Part shown: one piece after another, positions 1-7,935 of the stretch
How the letters are laid out: the number at the start of each line of letters is the position of its first letter
Position numbering within the stretch: position 1 is the stretch's first letter
NCBI GenBank assembly: GCA_046349315.1
Contig: JAXMCQ010000016.1
Location: 1 to 64,000, forward strand
Source of the DNA: JAEUMG01 sp046349315
Lineage (GTDB): Bacteria > Pseudomonadota > Alphaproteobacteria > Rhizobiales > Aestuariivirgaceae
Length of the DNA stretch: 64,000 nucleotides
Reading direction: 5' to 3'
Made by a program: the position numbers and the translations under genes
The notes under the pieces: model-generated
Told to the model about the DNA's origin: nothing
Databases searched by the model: none
Seen by the model: the letters and a program-made list of their open reading frames with translations, nothing else

Positions 1-57
1 TGTGAAACTGCCGGCATCCGCCACGGCGTGAAATATCCTGAGCTTGTCCCAGTCCAT
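1..57 (-). CDS. LysR-family transcriptional regulator, N-terminal fragment
   Basis: Only the first 19 codons lie in the window; the gene runs off the left edge. Read leftward from the ATG at 57 they give MDWDKLRIFHAVADAGSFT, the typical opening of a LysR-type winged helix-turn-helix (helix 1 followed by the A-x-x-x-S-F-T turn). The start is 11 bp beyond the trxB stop on the same strand, so it is probably co-transcribed with trxB. The family is an inference from this short stretch; the effector and targets cannot be seen. Confidence 0.7.
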   Translation of the reverse strand, partial: MDWDKLRIFHAVADAGSFT

Positions 58-68
58 GACAGCACCCG

Positions 69-1031
69 CTACTCGGCGGCGTGGCGCAGATTATGGCTGG
101 CATGGAGCCATCGCTCGGCCTCCAATGCCGCCATGCAGCCCAAGCCTGCCGCGGTCACCGCTTGGCGGTAGATGTCGTCGGTGACATCGCCAGCCGCATA
201 AACGCCTTCGATCTCGGTTGCCGTCGAACGGCCGTGGGTAACGATATAGCCCCCAGCATTGAGATTGAGCTGGCCTTTGAAGAGTTCGGTCGCAGGCCTG
301 TGTCCGATGGCGACGAAGACACCGTCGGTCGCAAGCTCGCTGATCGCGCCGGTCTGGATGTTGCGAAGCCTGGCGCCGGTCACACCTTTTGGATCGCCGG
401 TGCCAAGAATCTCCTCGACTGTCGTATCCCAAATCACCTTGATCTTGGGATGGGCGAAGAGACGGTTCTGCAGGATGCGCTCGGCGCGCAGTTCATTGCG
501 CCGGTGAACCAGCGTCACCTCACGTGCGAAATTGGTGAGGAACAGGGCTTCCTCCACGGCCGTGTTGCCACCGCCGACGACAATGACCTTACGATCGCGA
601 TAGAAGAACCCGTCGCAGGTTGCGCAGGCCGAAACGCCAAAACCCTGGAAATGCTGTTCTGATGGAATTCCGAGCCACTTCGCCTGGGCGCCGGTGCAGA
701 TGATCAATGCGTCGCAGGTATAGACCTGGCCCGAATCGCCCTTGAGCCAGAAGGGCCGCTCCTTGAGCCGCACTTCGGTGATGTGATCGGAAACGATTTC
801 GGTCCCGACATGGGCGGCTTGCGCCTGCATCTGCTCCATGAGCCAGGGCCCCTGGATGACATCGGCAAAGCCCGGGTAATTCTCGACGTCGGTCGTGATC
901 GTGAGCTGGCCGCCGGGCTGGATGCCCTGGATGAGCAGCGGTTTCAGCATCGCGCGCGCGGCATATATGGCCGCCGTGTATCCCGCCGGCCCCGACCCCA
1001 GGATCAGGACGCGGACATGACGGGCCTGCAT
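69..1031 (-). CDS. trxB: thioredoxin-disulfide reductase
   Basis: A 320-residue flavoprotein that passes electrons from NADPH through FAD and a redox disulfide to thioredoxin in the cytoplasm. Visible motifs are the FAD-binding GSGPAG (residues 12-17), the redox-active CATC (Cys136 and Cys139) and the NADPH-binding GGGNTA (153-158). The C-terminal AAGDV region that closes the FAD site is also present. The length matches bacterial TrxB (about 320). I chose the ATG at 1031 over the in-frame ATG at 1064 because GGAGAA sits 7 nt upstream and MQARHVRVLILG begins the fold directly. It is followed by a LysR-type gene on the same strand and is divergent from the Lrp-type gene. Confidence 0.95.
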   Translation of the reverse strand: MQARHVRVLILGSGPAGYTAAIYAARAMLKPLLIQGIQPGGQLTITTDVENYPGFADVIQGPWLMEQMQAQAAHVGTEIVSDHITEVRLKERPFWLKGDSGQVYTCDALIICTGAQAKWLGIPSEQHFQGFGVSACATCDGFFYRDRKVIVVGGGNTAVEEALFLTNFAREVTLVHRRNELRAERILQNRLFAHPKIKVIWDTTVEEILGTGDPKGVTGARLRNIQTGAISELATDGVFVAIGHRPATELFKGQLNLNAGGYIVTHGRSTATEIEGVYAAGDVTDDIYRQAVTAAGLGCMAALEAERWLHASHNLRHAAE

Positions 1032-1147
1032 GAAAATTCTCCAATCTCTATCGGGAGATAACATAGCCCATTTTGGGCCCTTCTCAAGGTCAGCGCCCTA
1101 ACTGTTGTGGATGACGACACGGAATCGGTGCGGGGCGGTGCATCAGC

Positions 1148-1166
1148 GCAACATTATTGCTATAAT
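1148..1166 (+). promoter_or_regulatory. promoter and possible autoregulatory operator of the Lrp-type gene
   Basis: GCAACATTATTGC (1148-1160) is an interrupted palindrome (GCAA-N5-TTGC) directly followed by a consensus -10 hexamer TATAAT (1161-1166). Transcription from this -10 would start at about 1173, the chosen ATG, so the mRNA may be leaderless. No clear -35 is visible. An AT-rich palindrome next to the start suits Lrp/AsnC autoregulation, but that is inference. Confidence 0.5.
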
Positions 1167-1172
1167 TTACCA

Positions 1173-1646
1173 ATGCCGCGTCGCGTCGCCCTCGATCAGA
1201 CGGATTGGAAGATCCTGAAGCACCTTCAGGAGAGCGGCCGCATGACCAATGTGGAGCTCGCCAACCGAGTCGGGCTGTCGCCGCCGCCGTGCCTCAGGCG
1301 GGTCCAGGCCTTGGAGGAGGCGGGGGTCATCAGGGCCTATAGGGCGGTGTTGGACCCTGCCAAGCTCGGGTTCGAGGTGATGCTCTTTGCGCTGGTCGGC
1401 TTGAAAAGCCAGGCCGAGGCCGAACTCGAAGCCTTCGAGGCGCGGGTCCGGCAATGGCCGCAGGTTCGCGAATGCCATGCCATTTCCGGCGAGGCAGATT
1501 TTATTCTTAAATGCGTTGCGTCCGACTTGCCTGCCATGCAGGATTTTGTGATCAAACAGCTGACCGCCCAGCCTAATGTCGAGCATGTGAAGACCATGCT
1601 CATCCTGCGCGAATCCAAATACGAACCGGGCGTCCCGATCGCATGA
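1173..1646 (+). CDS. Lrp/AsnC-family transcriptional regulator
   Basis: A 157-residue feast/famine regulator. Residues 8-55 form the N-terminal helix-turn-helix (LDQTDWKILKHLQ, then NVELANRVGLS). Residues 65-140 form the RAM ligand-binding and oligomerisation domain, with the ECHAISGEADF stretch typical of the family. An earlier in-frame ATG at 1107 would add 22 residues unlike the family, so I prefer 1173, where conserved sequence begins. The stop overlaps the start of the BenE-type transporter (ATGA at 1643-1646), so the two are translationally coupled. The regulator may therefore control uptake of its own effector, probably an amino acid or aromatic acid (inference). Confidence 0.9.
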   Translation: MPRRVALDQTDWKILKHLQESGRMTNVELANRVGLSPPPCLRRVQALEEAGVIRAYRAVLDPAKLGFEVMLFALVGLKSQAEAELEAFEARVRQWPQVRECHAISGEADFILKCVASDLPAMQDFVIKQLTAQPNVEHVKTMLILRESKYEPGVPIA

Positions 1647-2845
1647 GCAGCACGGAAGGGTCTGCGGGCGAGGTTCCGGCCTCCGGCTGGTTCGGCCTGA
1701 TCTCATCGTCGGCGACGGCGGTGGTGGTTGGCTTTGCGAGCACCATCCTGCTCATCATGGAGGCGGCCCGCGCAGTCGGCGCCAATCCGGAAGAGCAGGG
1801 CTCCTGGGCGGCCGCCTTGTGCTACGGCATGGCGCTCACCACGCTGGTGCTCTCCTGGCGCTATAAGATGCCGATCATCACGGCGTGGTCGACGCCGGGC
1901 GCCGCGGTGATTGCAACGAGCGGGGCAGGCATTGGCTATGCCAATGCGCTTGGCGCCTTTGTCGTCGCCGGGCTTCTCGTGTGTCTCGCGGCACTCCTGA
2001 CGCCGATCGCGCGGCTGATTGAGCGCATCCCTGCACCGGTCGCCTCAGCGATGTTGGCGGGTGTCCTGGTTCGCTATTGCCTCGGTGTGCCGGGTGCGGC
2101 CGTCGCCATGCCGGTTATTGTGATCGGACTGGCCATCGTTTTCTTCGCCTTGCGCCTGAGCTATCCGCTCTTTGCAGTGCCGGTCGTCGTCGGCCTTGGT
2201 ATCATCGCGGCAATCGTAACCGGTCAATTTGGCTCTGAATGCTGCAGCTTCGGCGTGACCAAGCTCGTCTGGACAACACCGCAATTCGATGCCAGCGCCA
2301 TCCTGGGATTGGGCGTGCCTTTGTTCCTGGTCACCATGGCTTCGCAGAACCTTCCCGGTTTCGCCGTCTTGCGCGCCGCCGGCTACAAACCGCCGGTGAC
2401 GGCCTCGTTCTGGGTCACCGGCATCGGCTCGGTGATTGCAGCGCCTTTTGGATCGCACGCGATCAATCTGGCCGCGATCACCGCCTCGATCGTCACTGGG
2501 CCTGATTGCCATCCCGATCCGAAGCGCCGCTGGCTGGTCGCCTGGCCCTATCTCGTGATGTACGGCGCCGTCGGTCTGCTCGCCGGTTCGCTGATCCAGA
2601 TACTCGGCTCACTGCCGACGGCACTCATCACCGCGATCGTGGGCTTGGCACTCTTTGCGCCGCTGGCCGGCAGCGCCACCGCGATGATGAAGGAGCCGCG
2701 TGACATCGAAAGCGCCATCTTGACATTTCTCGTGACGGCGTCGGGTGTCACGATCGCCGGAGTCGGTTCGGCTTTCTGGGGATTGGTCGCAGGGCTGGTC
2801 CTGTTCGCCGCCCGCCATTTCATCCATGGCTGGCGTAAAAGCTAA
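1643..2845 (+). CDS. benE: BenE-family benzoate/H+ symporter-like membrane protein
   Basis: A 400-residue polytopic membrane protein with about 10-12 hydrophobic segments and no soluble domain. The arrangement is that of the BenE family: MPIITAWSTPGAAV near residue 75, a repeated Gly/Ala-rich half, and ITASIVTGPDCHPDPKRRW in the loop near residue 285. Characterised members import benzoate with protons; the substrate here is not known. The four-base overlap with the preceding Lrp/AsnC regulator suggests a two-gene operon. No benzoate catabolic genes lie nearby, so an amino-acid-related or other carboxylate substrate is possible. Confidence 0.85.
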   Translation: MSSTEGSAGEVPASGWFGLISSSATAVVVGFASTILLIMEAARAVGANPEEQGSWAAALCYGMALTTLVLSWRYKMPIITAWSTPGAAVIATSGAGIGYANALGAFVVAGLLVCLAALLTPIARLIERIPAPVASAMLAGVLVRYCLGVPGAAVAMPVIVIGLAIVFFALRLSYPLFAVPVVVGLGIIAAIVTGQFGSECCSFGVTKLVWTTPQFDASAILGLGVPLFLVTMASQNLPGFAVLRAAGYKPPVTASFWVTGIGSVIAAPFGSHAINLAAITASIVTGPDCHPDPKRRWLVAWPYLVMYGAVGLLAGSLIQILGSLPTALITAIVGLALFAPLAGSATAMMKEPRDIESAILTFLVTASGVTIAGVGSAFWGLVAGLVLFAARHFIHGWRKS

Positions 2846-2854
2846 CGCGTGCTT

Positions 2855-2888
2855 CTCCCTCACCACCTTCGGTGGCGGAGGGAGGGAG
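2855..2888 (+). terminator. hairpin downstream of benE
   Basis: CTCCCTCACCACC and GGTGGCGGAGGGAG pair around a TTC loop with one small irregularity, just after the transporter stop. There is no clear T-run, so it may be a factor-dependent end or an intergenic palindrome instead of a classical terminator. Confidence 0.4.
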
Positions 2889-2949
2889 CACGAAACTGTA
2901 ATGTCGTTTCATCTTCACAGATCGGGATGCGCTGGTTAATCTCACCACC

Positions 2950-3684
2950 ATGAATGACATCAACCAGAAGAGCGTGATCCTCATCACGCATGACAAGGAC
3001 GACAAGGACGACCGTGCCTCGATCTGGCTCGCGGGCCAGGGCTATCGGCTCGACTGGTGCTGCCCGGCGGAAGGCGAGGCGATTCCCCCGCTCACCGATC
3101 AGGTGGCCGGTACAGTCATCTATGGCGGCAAATACGATGTCAGTGAGCAGAGGACCTATCCCTTCCTCGTCGACGAACTGAAATTCATCGACAGCGCACT
3201 CGAAAAGGGAACGCCTCTTCTCGGCATCTGCCTGGGCGGCCAACTACTGGCCCATGCGCTGGGCGAAGATGTAGGTCCTCATCCGCAACGGCACGCCGAA
3301 TACGGCTATTACGACCTCGTGCCGACGGAGCAGGGGAAGGCCGAATTCGGCCCAGGCCTTAAGGTGCTGCAGTCGCACTGGCATGGCTGGTACAATACGC
3401 CGAAGGGTGCCGTGAAGCTCGCGTCCTCGGCGCATTTTCCGGAGCAAGCCTTCCGCTACGGGCAATCTGCCTATGGCATCCAGTTCCATCCCGAGGCGAG
3501 CCGCATGATGCTGTCGCGCTGGATCGGCCGGCGGCCGTCGCCGCGCCATGAATTGCCCGGCGCATTCCCTCCTGACCGTCAGCTTACGGACAATCTCGTC
3601 TATGACAAGGCATTGGGAGAGTGGTTTCATCGCTTTCTGGCCCGCTGGAGTGGCGGTGCCGCTATGCGCGAGGCGGCAGAATGA
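2950..3684 (+). CDS. class I glutamine amidotransferase (GATase1-like)
   Basis: A 244-residue stand-alone GATase domain of the GMP-synthase/GuaA-like type. The nucleophile elbow GICLGGQ places the catalytic Cys at 94; FHPEA supplies His180 and Glu182, completing the Cys-His-Glu triad. Such proteins release ammonia from glutamine or hydrolyse gamma-glutamyl amides (as PuuD does); the acceptor is not evident and no synthetase domain is fused. The stop overlaps the ATG of the next gene, a GNAT acetyltransferase, suggesting joint expression. Confidence 0.85.
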   Translation: MNDINQKSVILITHDKDDKDDRASIWLAGQGYRLDWCCPAEGEAIPPLTDQVAGTVIYGGKYDVSEQRTYPFLVDELKFIDSALEKGTPLLGICLGGQLLAHALGEDVGPHPQRHAEYGYYDLVPTEQGKAEFGPGLKVLQSHWHGWYNTPKGAVKLASSAHFPEQAFRYGQSAYGIQFHPEASRMMLSRWIGRRPSPRHELPGAFPPDRQLTDNLVYDKALGEWFHRFLARWSGGAAMREAAE

Positions 3685-4241
3685 CGACGCTCGCGACGCT
3701 GCCTTCCGTCGAGACGCCGCAGCTTCTTCTGCGTGAAATCGAAACGCGCGACGCGGTGAGCTTTGCGCGCTTCATGACGCAGCCCGCCTATCAGAAGCAT
3801 ATTTCCGTGCGCCTGCGTAACCGCACCGAGGTCGACGCTTTCGTGCGCCGTGCGGTGAGCCGGAAAGGCGACGGGAGCCGCGCCTCGTTCCATCTCGCCG
3901 CAGAGGAGAAGATGAGTGGCGAGGCGATCGGTGACGGCTTCATCCTGTTGCAGAGGCCGGGCATCGCCGAGATCGGCTGGGGCGTTCATCCCGCCATGTG
4001 GGCAATGGGGATCGGTTCCGAAATCGGCAAGGCCTTGCTTGGGCTTTCCTTCGAGCGCCTCGATGTGGCGCGTGTATGGTGTAAAGTCATGGCCGGCAAT
4101 GTCGCGTCTTTGCGTCTCGCCCGGCGCATTGGACTGAAGCACTTGAAATCGCATCCCGACTATCCGGCCGGCGGCGGCCGTTTCGAGGCGGTCGAAATCT
4201 TTCAACTTACCGCCCAGCAATATTTCGACGCGCCATATTGA
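3681..4241 (+). CDS. GNAT-family N-acetyltransferase (RimJ/RimL-like)
   Basis: A 186-residue acetyl-CoA-dependent acetyltransferase. The N-terminus TPQLLLREIETRDA is the standard RimJ/RimL opening. The middle holds the AEIGWGVHPAMWAMGIGSEIGKALL stretch (about residues 95-120), where the pyrophosphate-binding loop lies. VMAGNVASLRLARRIGLK is the usual closing motif. The start at 3681 overlaps the amidotransferase stop (ATGA). A longer reading from 3621 only adds codons that belong to the upstream gene. The substrate cannot be told from sequence. Confidence 0.85.
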   Translation: MTTLATLPSVETPQLLLREIETRDAVSFARFMTQPAYQKHISVRLRNRTEVDAFVRRAVSRKGDGSRASFHLAAEEKMSGEAIGDGFILLQRPGIAEIGWGVHPAMWAMGIGSEIGKALLGLSFERLDVARVWCKVMAGNVASLRLARRIGLKHLKSHPDYPAGGGRFEAVEIFQLTAQQYFDAPY

Positions 4242-4257
4242 TCGCGAGGAGGCCAGC

Positions 4258-4809
4258 ATGGCCACGACACCTCCAATTTGCGATTTCGGCTGGAAGGCAC
4301 GAGCCTTTGAGCTTCCGGCGACCGATGGGAAAATCTACGCGCTGTCCGATATCCGCGGTCCCAAGGGCACGTTGATCGCCTTCATCTGCAATCACTGCCC
4401 CTATGTGAAATCGGCAATCGACCGGCTAGTCCGCGATGCCAAGGACTTGCAGGCCGCCGGAATTGGTGTCGCTGCGATCTGCGCCAATGACGCGGTTGAA
4501 TATCCGGACGACTCGTTTGCGAACATGAAAAAGTTCGCAGAGAAACACGGCTTCACCTTTCCCTATCTGCATGACGAGACACAGGCGGTCGCGCGCGCCT
4601 ATGACGCGGTCTGCACGCCCGATTTCTTTGGCTTCAACGCCAAGGACGAATTGCAGTATCGGGGGCGTCTCGATGCCTCGCGCGCGCAGGCCGCGCCAGG
4701 CGCGCGGCGCGATCTCTACGAAGCAATGATGTTGGTCGCGAAGACCGGCAACGGGCCGCAGGAACAGGTAGCCTCCATGGGCTGCTCGATCAAATGGAAG
4801 GCGGCCTGA
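4258..4809 (+). CDS. thioredoxin-fold (AhpC/TSA-type) family protein
   Basis: A 183-residue redoxin-fold protein, with the AhpC/TSA pattern F-x-L-P-A-T-D-G-K and the redox motif CNHCP (Cys44 and Cys47) after the first beta strand. The later VCTPDFFGF carries the conserved cis-Pro region. There is no signal peptide, so it is likely a cytoplasmic thiol oxidoreductase or peroxidase-like protein. GAGGAGG lies 6 bp before the ATG. Its 3' end overlaps the next gene, a LuxR regulator, by 16 bp in another frame. Confidence 0.85.
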   Translation: MATTPPICDFGWKARAFELPATDGKIYALSDIRGPKGTLIAFICNHCPYVKSAIDRLVRDAKDLQAAGIGVAAICANDAVEYPDDSFANMKKFAEKHGFTFPYLHDETQAVARAYDAVCTPDFFGFNAKDELQYRGRLDASRAQAAPGARRDLYEAMMLVAKTGNGPQEQVASMGCSIKWKAA

Positions 4810-5567
4810 ACCAAGCGGCGTCCTCGCCGCTCGCTGCGGCAATCATCGCACTGGGTTCGCCGGAGTTTCCCGAACGCCTGCTCGATTTTCTGCAATGCAT
4901 CGCCGATACCGATGCCAGCATGATCCTGCGCTATTGGCCGGATCGCGCGCCGGAAGTTCTTGCCGACAGACTCGATCCCAAAGAGCGGCCCTATCTCTAT
5001 GGCGACTATCTTGCGGGCGTTTATCGCTTGAGCCCGTTCTACCGTTTGTCTGCCGGCCTGAAGGAGCCGCGCCTCGTGCGCTTGAAGGAGATCGCACCCG
5101 AAGGTTTCCGCCAGAGCGAGTATTTCCGCAGCTACTTCGCGCGCATCGGCGTCAGTGATCTCGCCGGCATGCTGTTGCCGGTTTCCAGTGGCGGCGTCGT
5201 GCATGTCTCGTTTGCGCGCAGCGAGAGGCGGCCAAGCTTCGGGCGGCGTGTGCTTGGAGAATTACGCACGCTGCTACCTGTCTTCGCAGCGCTTGCCTTA
5301 AGGCACTGGCGCGACGCCGGCGAGGGGAAAGCGCAAGCCCGAGTAGCTTCACCCTTGGAAGTCATGCGCGCTGAATTTGATCTCACCCGCCGTGAAACCG
5401 AGATTGCCGAAGCGATGCTCGCCGGCCATTCGTCGAAATCGATGGCGCGTTTGCTTTCGATCTCGGCCGAGACGGTGAAGGTCCACCGCCGCAACCTCTA
5501 CGCCAAGCTCGGCATCGCCTCGCAGGCGGAATTGTTCTCGTTGTTCCTGGGAAGGATGGGCCGATAA
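4794..5567 (+). CDS. LuxR-family transcriptional regulator
   Basis: A 257-residue protein. Its last 65 residues are a clear LuxR/GerE helix-turn-helix (FDLTRRETEIAEAMLAG, then SISAETVKVHRRNLYAKLG, about residues 185-245). The N-terminal 180 residues have no phospho-acceptor or autoinducer-domain motif that I recognise, so the input signal is unknown. It starts inside the end of the thioredoxin-like gene (16 bp overlap) and is followed by the DDAH-like hydrolase 76 bp downstream, a plausible target. Some solo LuxR proteins in this group sense small molecules; that is only an analogy. Confidence 0.85.
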   Translation: MEGGLNQAASSPLAAAIIALGSPEFPERLLDFLQCIADTDASMILRYWPDRAPEVLADRLDPKERPYLYGDYLAGVYRLSPFYRLSAGLKEPRLVRLKEIAPEGFRQSEYFRSYFARIGVSDLAGMLLPVSSGGVVHVSFARSERRPSFGRRVLGELRTLLPVFAALALRHWRDAGEGKAQARVASPLEVMRAEFDLTRRETEIAEAMLAGHSSKSMARLLSISAETVKVHRRNLYAKLGIASQAELFSLFLGRMGR

Positions 5568-5643
5568 CATACCCCTTCGAGGGTATGGCGGAGGCGATGC
5601 GGTTTCGCCTAATGTCGGCCGCGATTTCAGGCTGGAGGGCGAC

Positions 5644-6573
5644 ATGGCGAAGACGGTTCCATTGCGGGCGCGGGTCGAGGGTGGCGGCACGCCGCTCATG
5701 AAGAACTGGTACCTCAAGAGCGAGACTGGGCCTCTGAAGGACGTCTTGCTCGGACCGGCCGAAAGCTTCCGCTGGATGGGCCTCGAAAACGCCGCCTGGT
5801 CGTCATTGGTCCGCGACACGCTGCGCAAGGGCTACAAATTCGACAAGCAATTGGCGATGCGCCAGCACCGCGAAATGGTCGATGCCTATGGCAGCGCCGG
5901 CGTGACGACGCATTTCCTGCCCATCGACATGAACAATCCCTACCAGGTCTATGCCCGCGACTCGTCCTTCATGACGCCCTATGGCGCGGTCGTCTGCCAG
6001 CTCGCCAATCCGCGCCGGCGCGGCGAATATGCGCCGGTCCTGCGCTTCTATCTCGAAAACGACATCCCGATTTACGACATGGTGAGCGCCGGCAATTTCG
6101 AAGGCGGCGATTTCAATATCATCAGGCCGGGTGCGGCCCTCGTCGGCTATACCGATCACCGTTCCGAAGAAGTGGCGGCGCGCCAAATCGCCGAATGGTT
6201 CATCAAGGAGGGCTGGGAGATCAAATACGCGCCGATCGACCAGTTCTACGTCCATATCGACCTGATGGTCTGCATGCTGAACGAGCACTGCGCCGCCGTC
6301 TGCCTCGAGACGACGGAACCCGACATTGTCGACTGGCTGAAGGCGAAGAAGATCGAGATCATCCCGGCCGGCTTCAAGGAAACCATGGCCCTGGGCTGCA
6401 ACGTCGTGGCTCTTGGCAATGACCGCGTGCTTTCAACGCTCGGTGCAACCGACCTCAATGCCAAGATGCGGGCGGCGGGCTTCACCGTCTATGATCCCGA
6501 CATGACGATGTTTACCTGGGCCGGGGGCGGCGTGCACTGCATGTGCCAGCCCTTGCGCCGCGAGGCGGCATAG
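5644..6573 (+). CDS. DDAH/arginine-deiminase-like guanidino hydrolase (amidinotransferase family)
   Basis: A 309-residue protein of the guanidino-group-modifying superfamily. The catalytic set is visible: ARDSSF with Asp106, FEGGDF with Glu153 and Asp156, the histidine of FYVHIDL (His204), and the nucleophilic Cys299 in GGGVHCM near the C-terminus. Members hydrolyse dimethylarginine or arginine, or transfer amidino groups; which applies here is not decidable. GGAGGG lies 6 bp before the ATG at 5644. The LuxR regulator just upstream may control it. Confidence 0.85.
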   Translation: MAKTVPLRARVEGGGTPLMKNWYLKSETGPLKDVLLGPAESFRWMGLENAAWSSLVRDTLRKGYKFDKQLAMRQHREMVDAYGSAGVTTHFLPIDMNNPYQVYARDSSFMTPYGAVVCQLANPRRRGEYAPVLRFYLENDIPIYDMVSAGNFEGGDFNIIRPGAALVGYTDHRSEEVAARQIAEWFIKEGWEIKYAPIDQFYVHIDLMVCMLNEHCAAVCLETTEPDIVDWLKAKKIEIIPAGFKETMALGCNVVALGNDRVLSTLGATDLNAKMRAAGFTVYDPDMTMFTWAGGGVHCMCQPLRREAA

Positions 6574-6660
6574 CTCAACCCGTATACAGTTTGTTCTGTG
6601 ATCAAAATCAAAGACTTGCGCAATAAAGCAGGAAAATCGCCAGAGAAAGCATAATTTTCC

Positions 6661-6720
6661 TTGATTTTGTTCCCGGATTGTTTATATAGGGCGGTATGGA
6701 ACGTGTACTTCATACCGCCC
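6661..6720 (+). promoter_or_regulatory. promoter with a 10-bp inverted-repeat operator
   Basis: TTGATT (6661-6666), a 16-bp spacer and TATATA (6683-6688) form a plausible sigma70 promoter. Immediately downstream, GGGCGGTATG (6689-6698) and its exact complement CATACCGCCC (6711-6720) form a perfect 10-bp inverted repeat with a 12-bp spacer, where a repressor would block initiation. It could also fold in RNA. The binding protein is not identified. Confidence 0.55.
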
Positions 6721-7850
6721 TCTGGTTTCTCGCGGTGCTGACCGCCGCCATCATCGGGGCGGGACCTTCCGGCCTGATGGCCGCGGAAGTGCTTGCCCAG
6801 GGCGGCGCCCGCGTCACCCTCCACGACCGGATGGCGGCGCCGGCGCGCAAATTCCTGATGGCAGGGCGCGGCGGCCTCAATCTCACCCACTCTGAACCGC
6901 TCGACACCCTCCTCGACCGCTATGGCCCGGCGCGGGAAATGCTCGAGCCCGCCATCCGCGCCTTCCCGCCGCAGGCGCTGAGGGATTGGTGCCATGGCCT
7001 CGGCATAGAGACTTTCGTGGGATCGTCCGGCCGCGTGTTCCCCACGACCATGAAGGCCTCGCCCTTGCTCCGCGCCTGGCTGCAGCGGCTCGATGGACTG
7101 GGTGTCGAACTCAAGCGGCGCAGCGAATGGGTTGGGCTTGACGGCAAGGCCGATGTGACCGTCCTGGCGATGGGCGGGGCCAGCTGGCCGAGACTCGGCA
7201 GCGATGGGTCCTGGGTGTCGGTATTGCGGGGGCTTGGCGTCGAGGTTCGCGAGCTCGGTCCGGCCAATAGTGGCGTCGCGATCGATTGGTCCAAGCATTT
7301 CGCCGAACGCTTTGCCGGTACGCCGTTGAAGCGGATCGCGCTCACGTGCAGTGGTCGGACTCTGCGCGGCGAAGCGGTCGTCACCAAGCGCGGGCTCGAA
7401 GGCGGAGCGATCTATGGCTTGAGCCGCGAATTGCGCGAAGCCAAAGAAATCTCGATCGATCTCAAGCCCGACATGAGCGCGGAACAGGTCGAGGCAAAGC
7501 TCGAACGCCCGCGCGGCAAGGATTCGACAAGCACCTGGCTGCGCAAGCGCCTCGCTCTGCCACCTGTTGCCATCGCGCTGCTGCGCGAGCGGGGCCTCTC
7601 GCCTTCCGCGACCGCAATCAAGGGCGTCACACTGCCCATTCGCGGAGTGGAAGGGCTGGAAAGAGCGATTTCATCGTCGGGCGGCATTGCGCGACCAGAG
7701 GTCGATGAGAATTTCCAGCTGCGGCGGCTTCCCGGCGTCTATGCTGTCGGAGAAATGCTCGACTGGGATGCGCCGACCGGCGGCTACCTCCTCCAGGCTT
7801 GCTTCTCGACGGGCCATTGGGCGGCCCGGCATGCATTGACGCCGGGATAG
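6696..7850 (+). CDS. BaiN/HI0933-like NAD(P)/FAD-dependent oxidoreductase
   Basis: A 384-residue flavoprotein. It opens with the dinucleotide fold AAIIGAGPSGLMAAE and the family hallmark KFLMAGRGGLNLTHSE (about residues 51-66). It closes with a second FAD contact, GVYAVGEMLDWDAPTGGYLLQACFSTG. The family is annotated as aminoacetone-oxidase-like or BaiN-like, but its physiological substrate is largely unknown. The first ATG (6696) falls inside the promoter-proximal inverted repeat. An in-frame GTG at 6735 removes only the 13 residues before the fold and may be the true start. Confidence 0.8.
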   Translation: MERVLHTALWFLAVLTAAIIGAGPSGLMAAEVLAQGGARVTLHDRMAAPARKFLMAGRGGLNLTHSEPLDTLLDRYGPAREMLEPAIRAFPPQALRDWCHGLGIETFVGSSGRVFPTTMKASPLLRAWLQRLDGLGVELKRRSEWVGLDGKADVTVLAMGGASWPRLGSDGSWVSVLRGLGVEVRELGPANSGVAIDWSKHFAERFAGTPLKRIALTCSGRTLRGEAVVTKRGLEGGAIYGLSRELREAKEISIDLKPDMSAEQVEAKLERPRGKDSTSTWLRKRLALPPVAIALLRERGLSPSATAIKGVTLPIRGVEGLERAISSSGGIARPEVDENFQLRRLPGVYAVGEMLDWDAPTGGYLLQACFSTGHWAARHALTPG

Positions 7851-7935
7851 CCGTCGCCCCCGGCTTGCCACATTCCCACCCCTATAACATCCGGACGGCA
7901 GGTTGCTTGGCGTCTGTATGCGTATAGAGTGGGGT

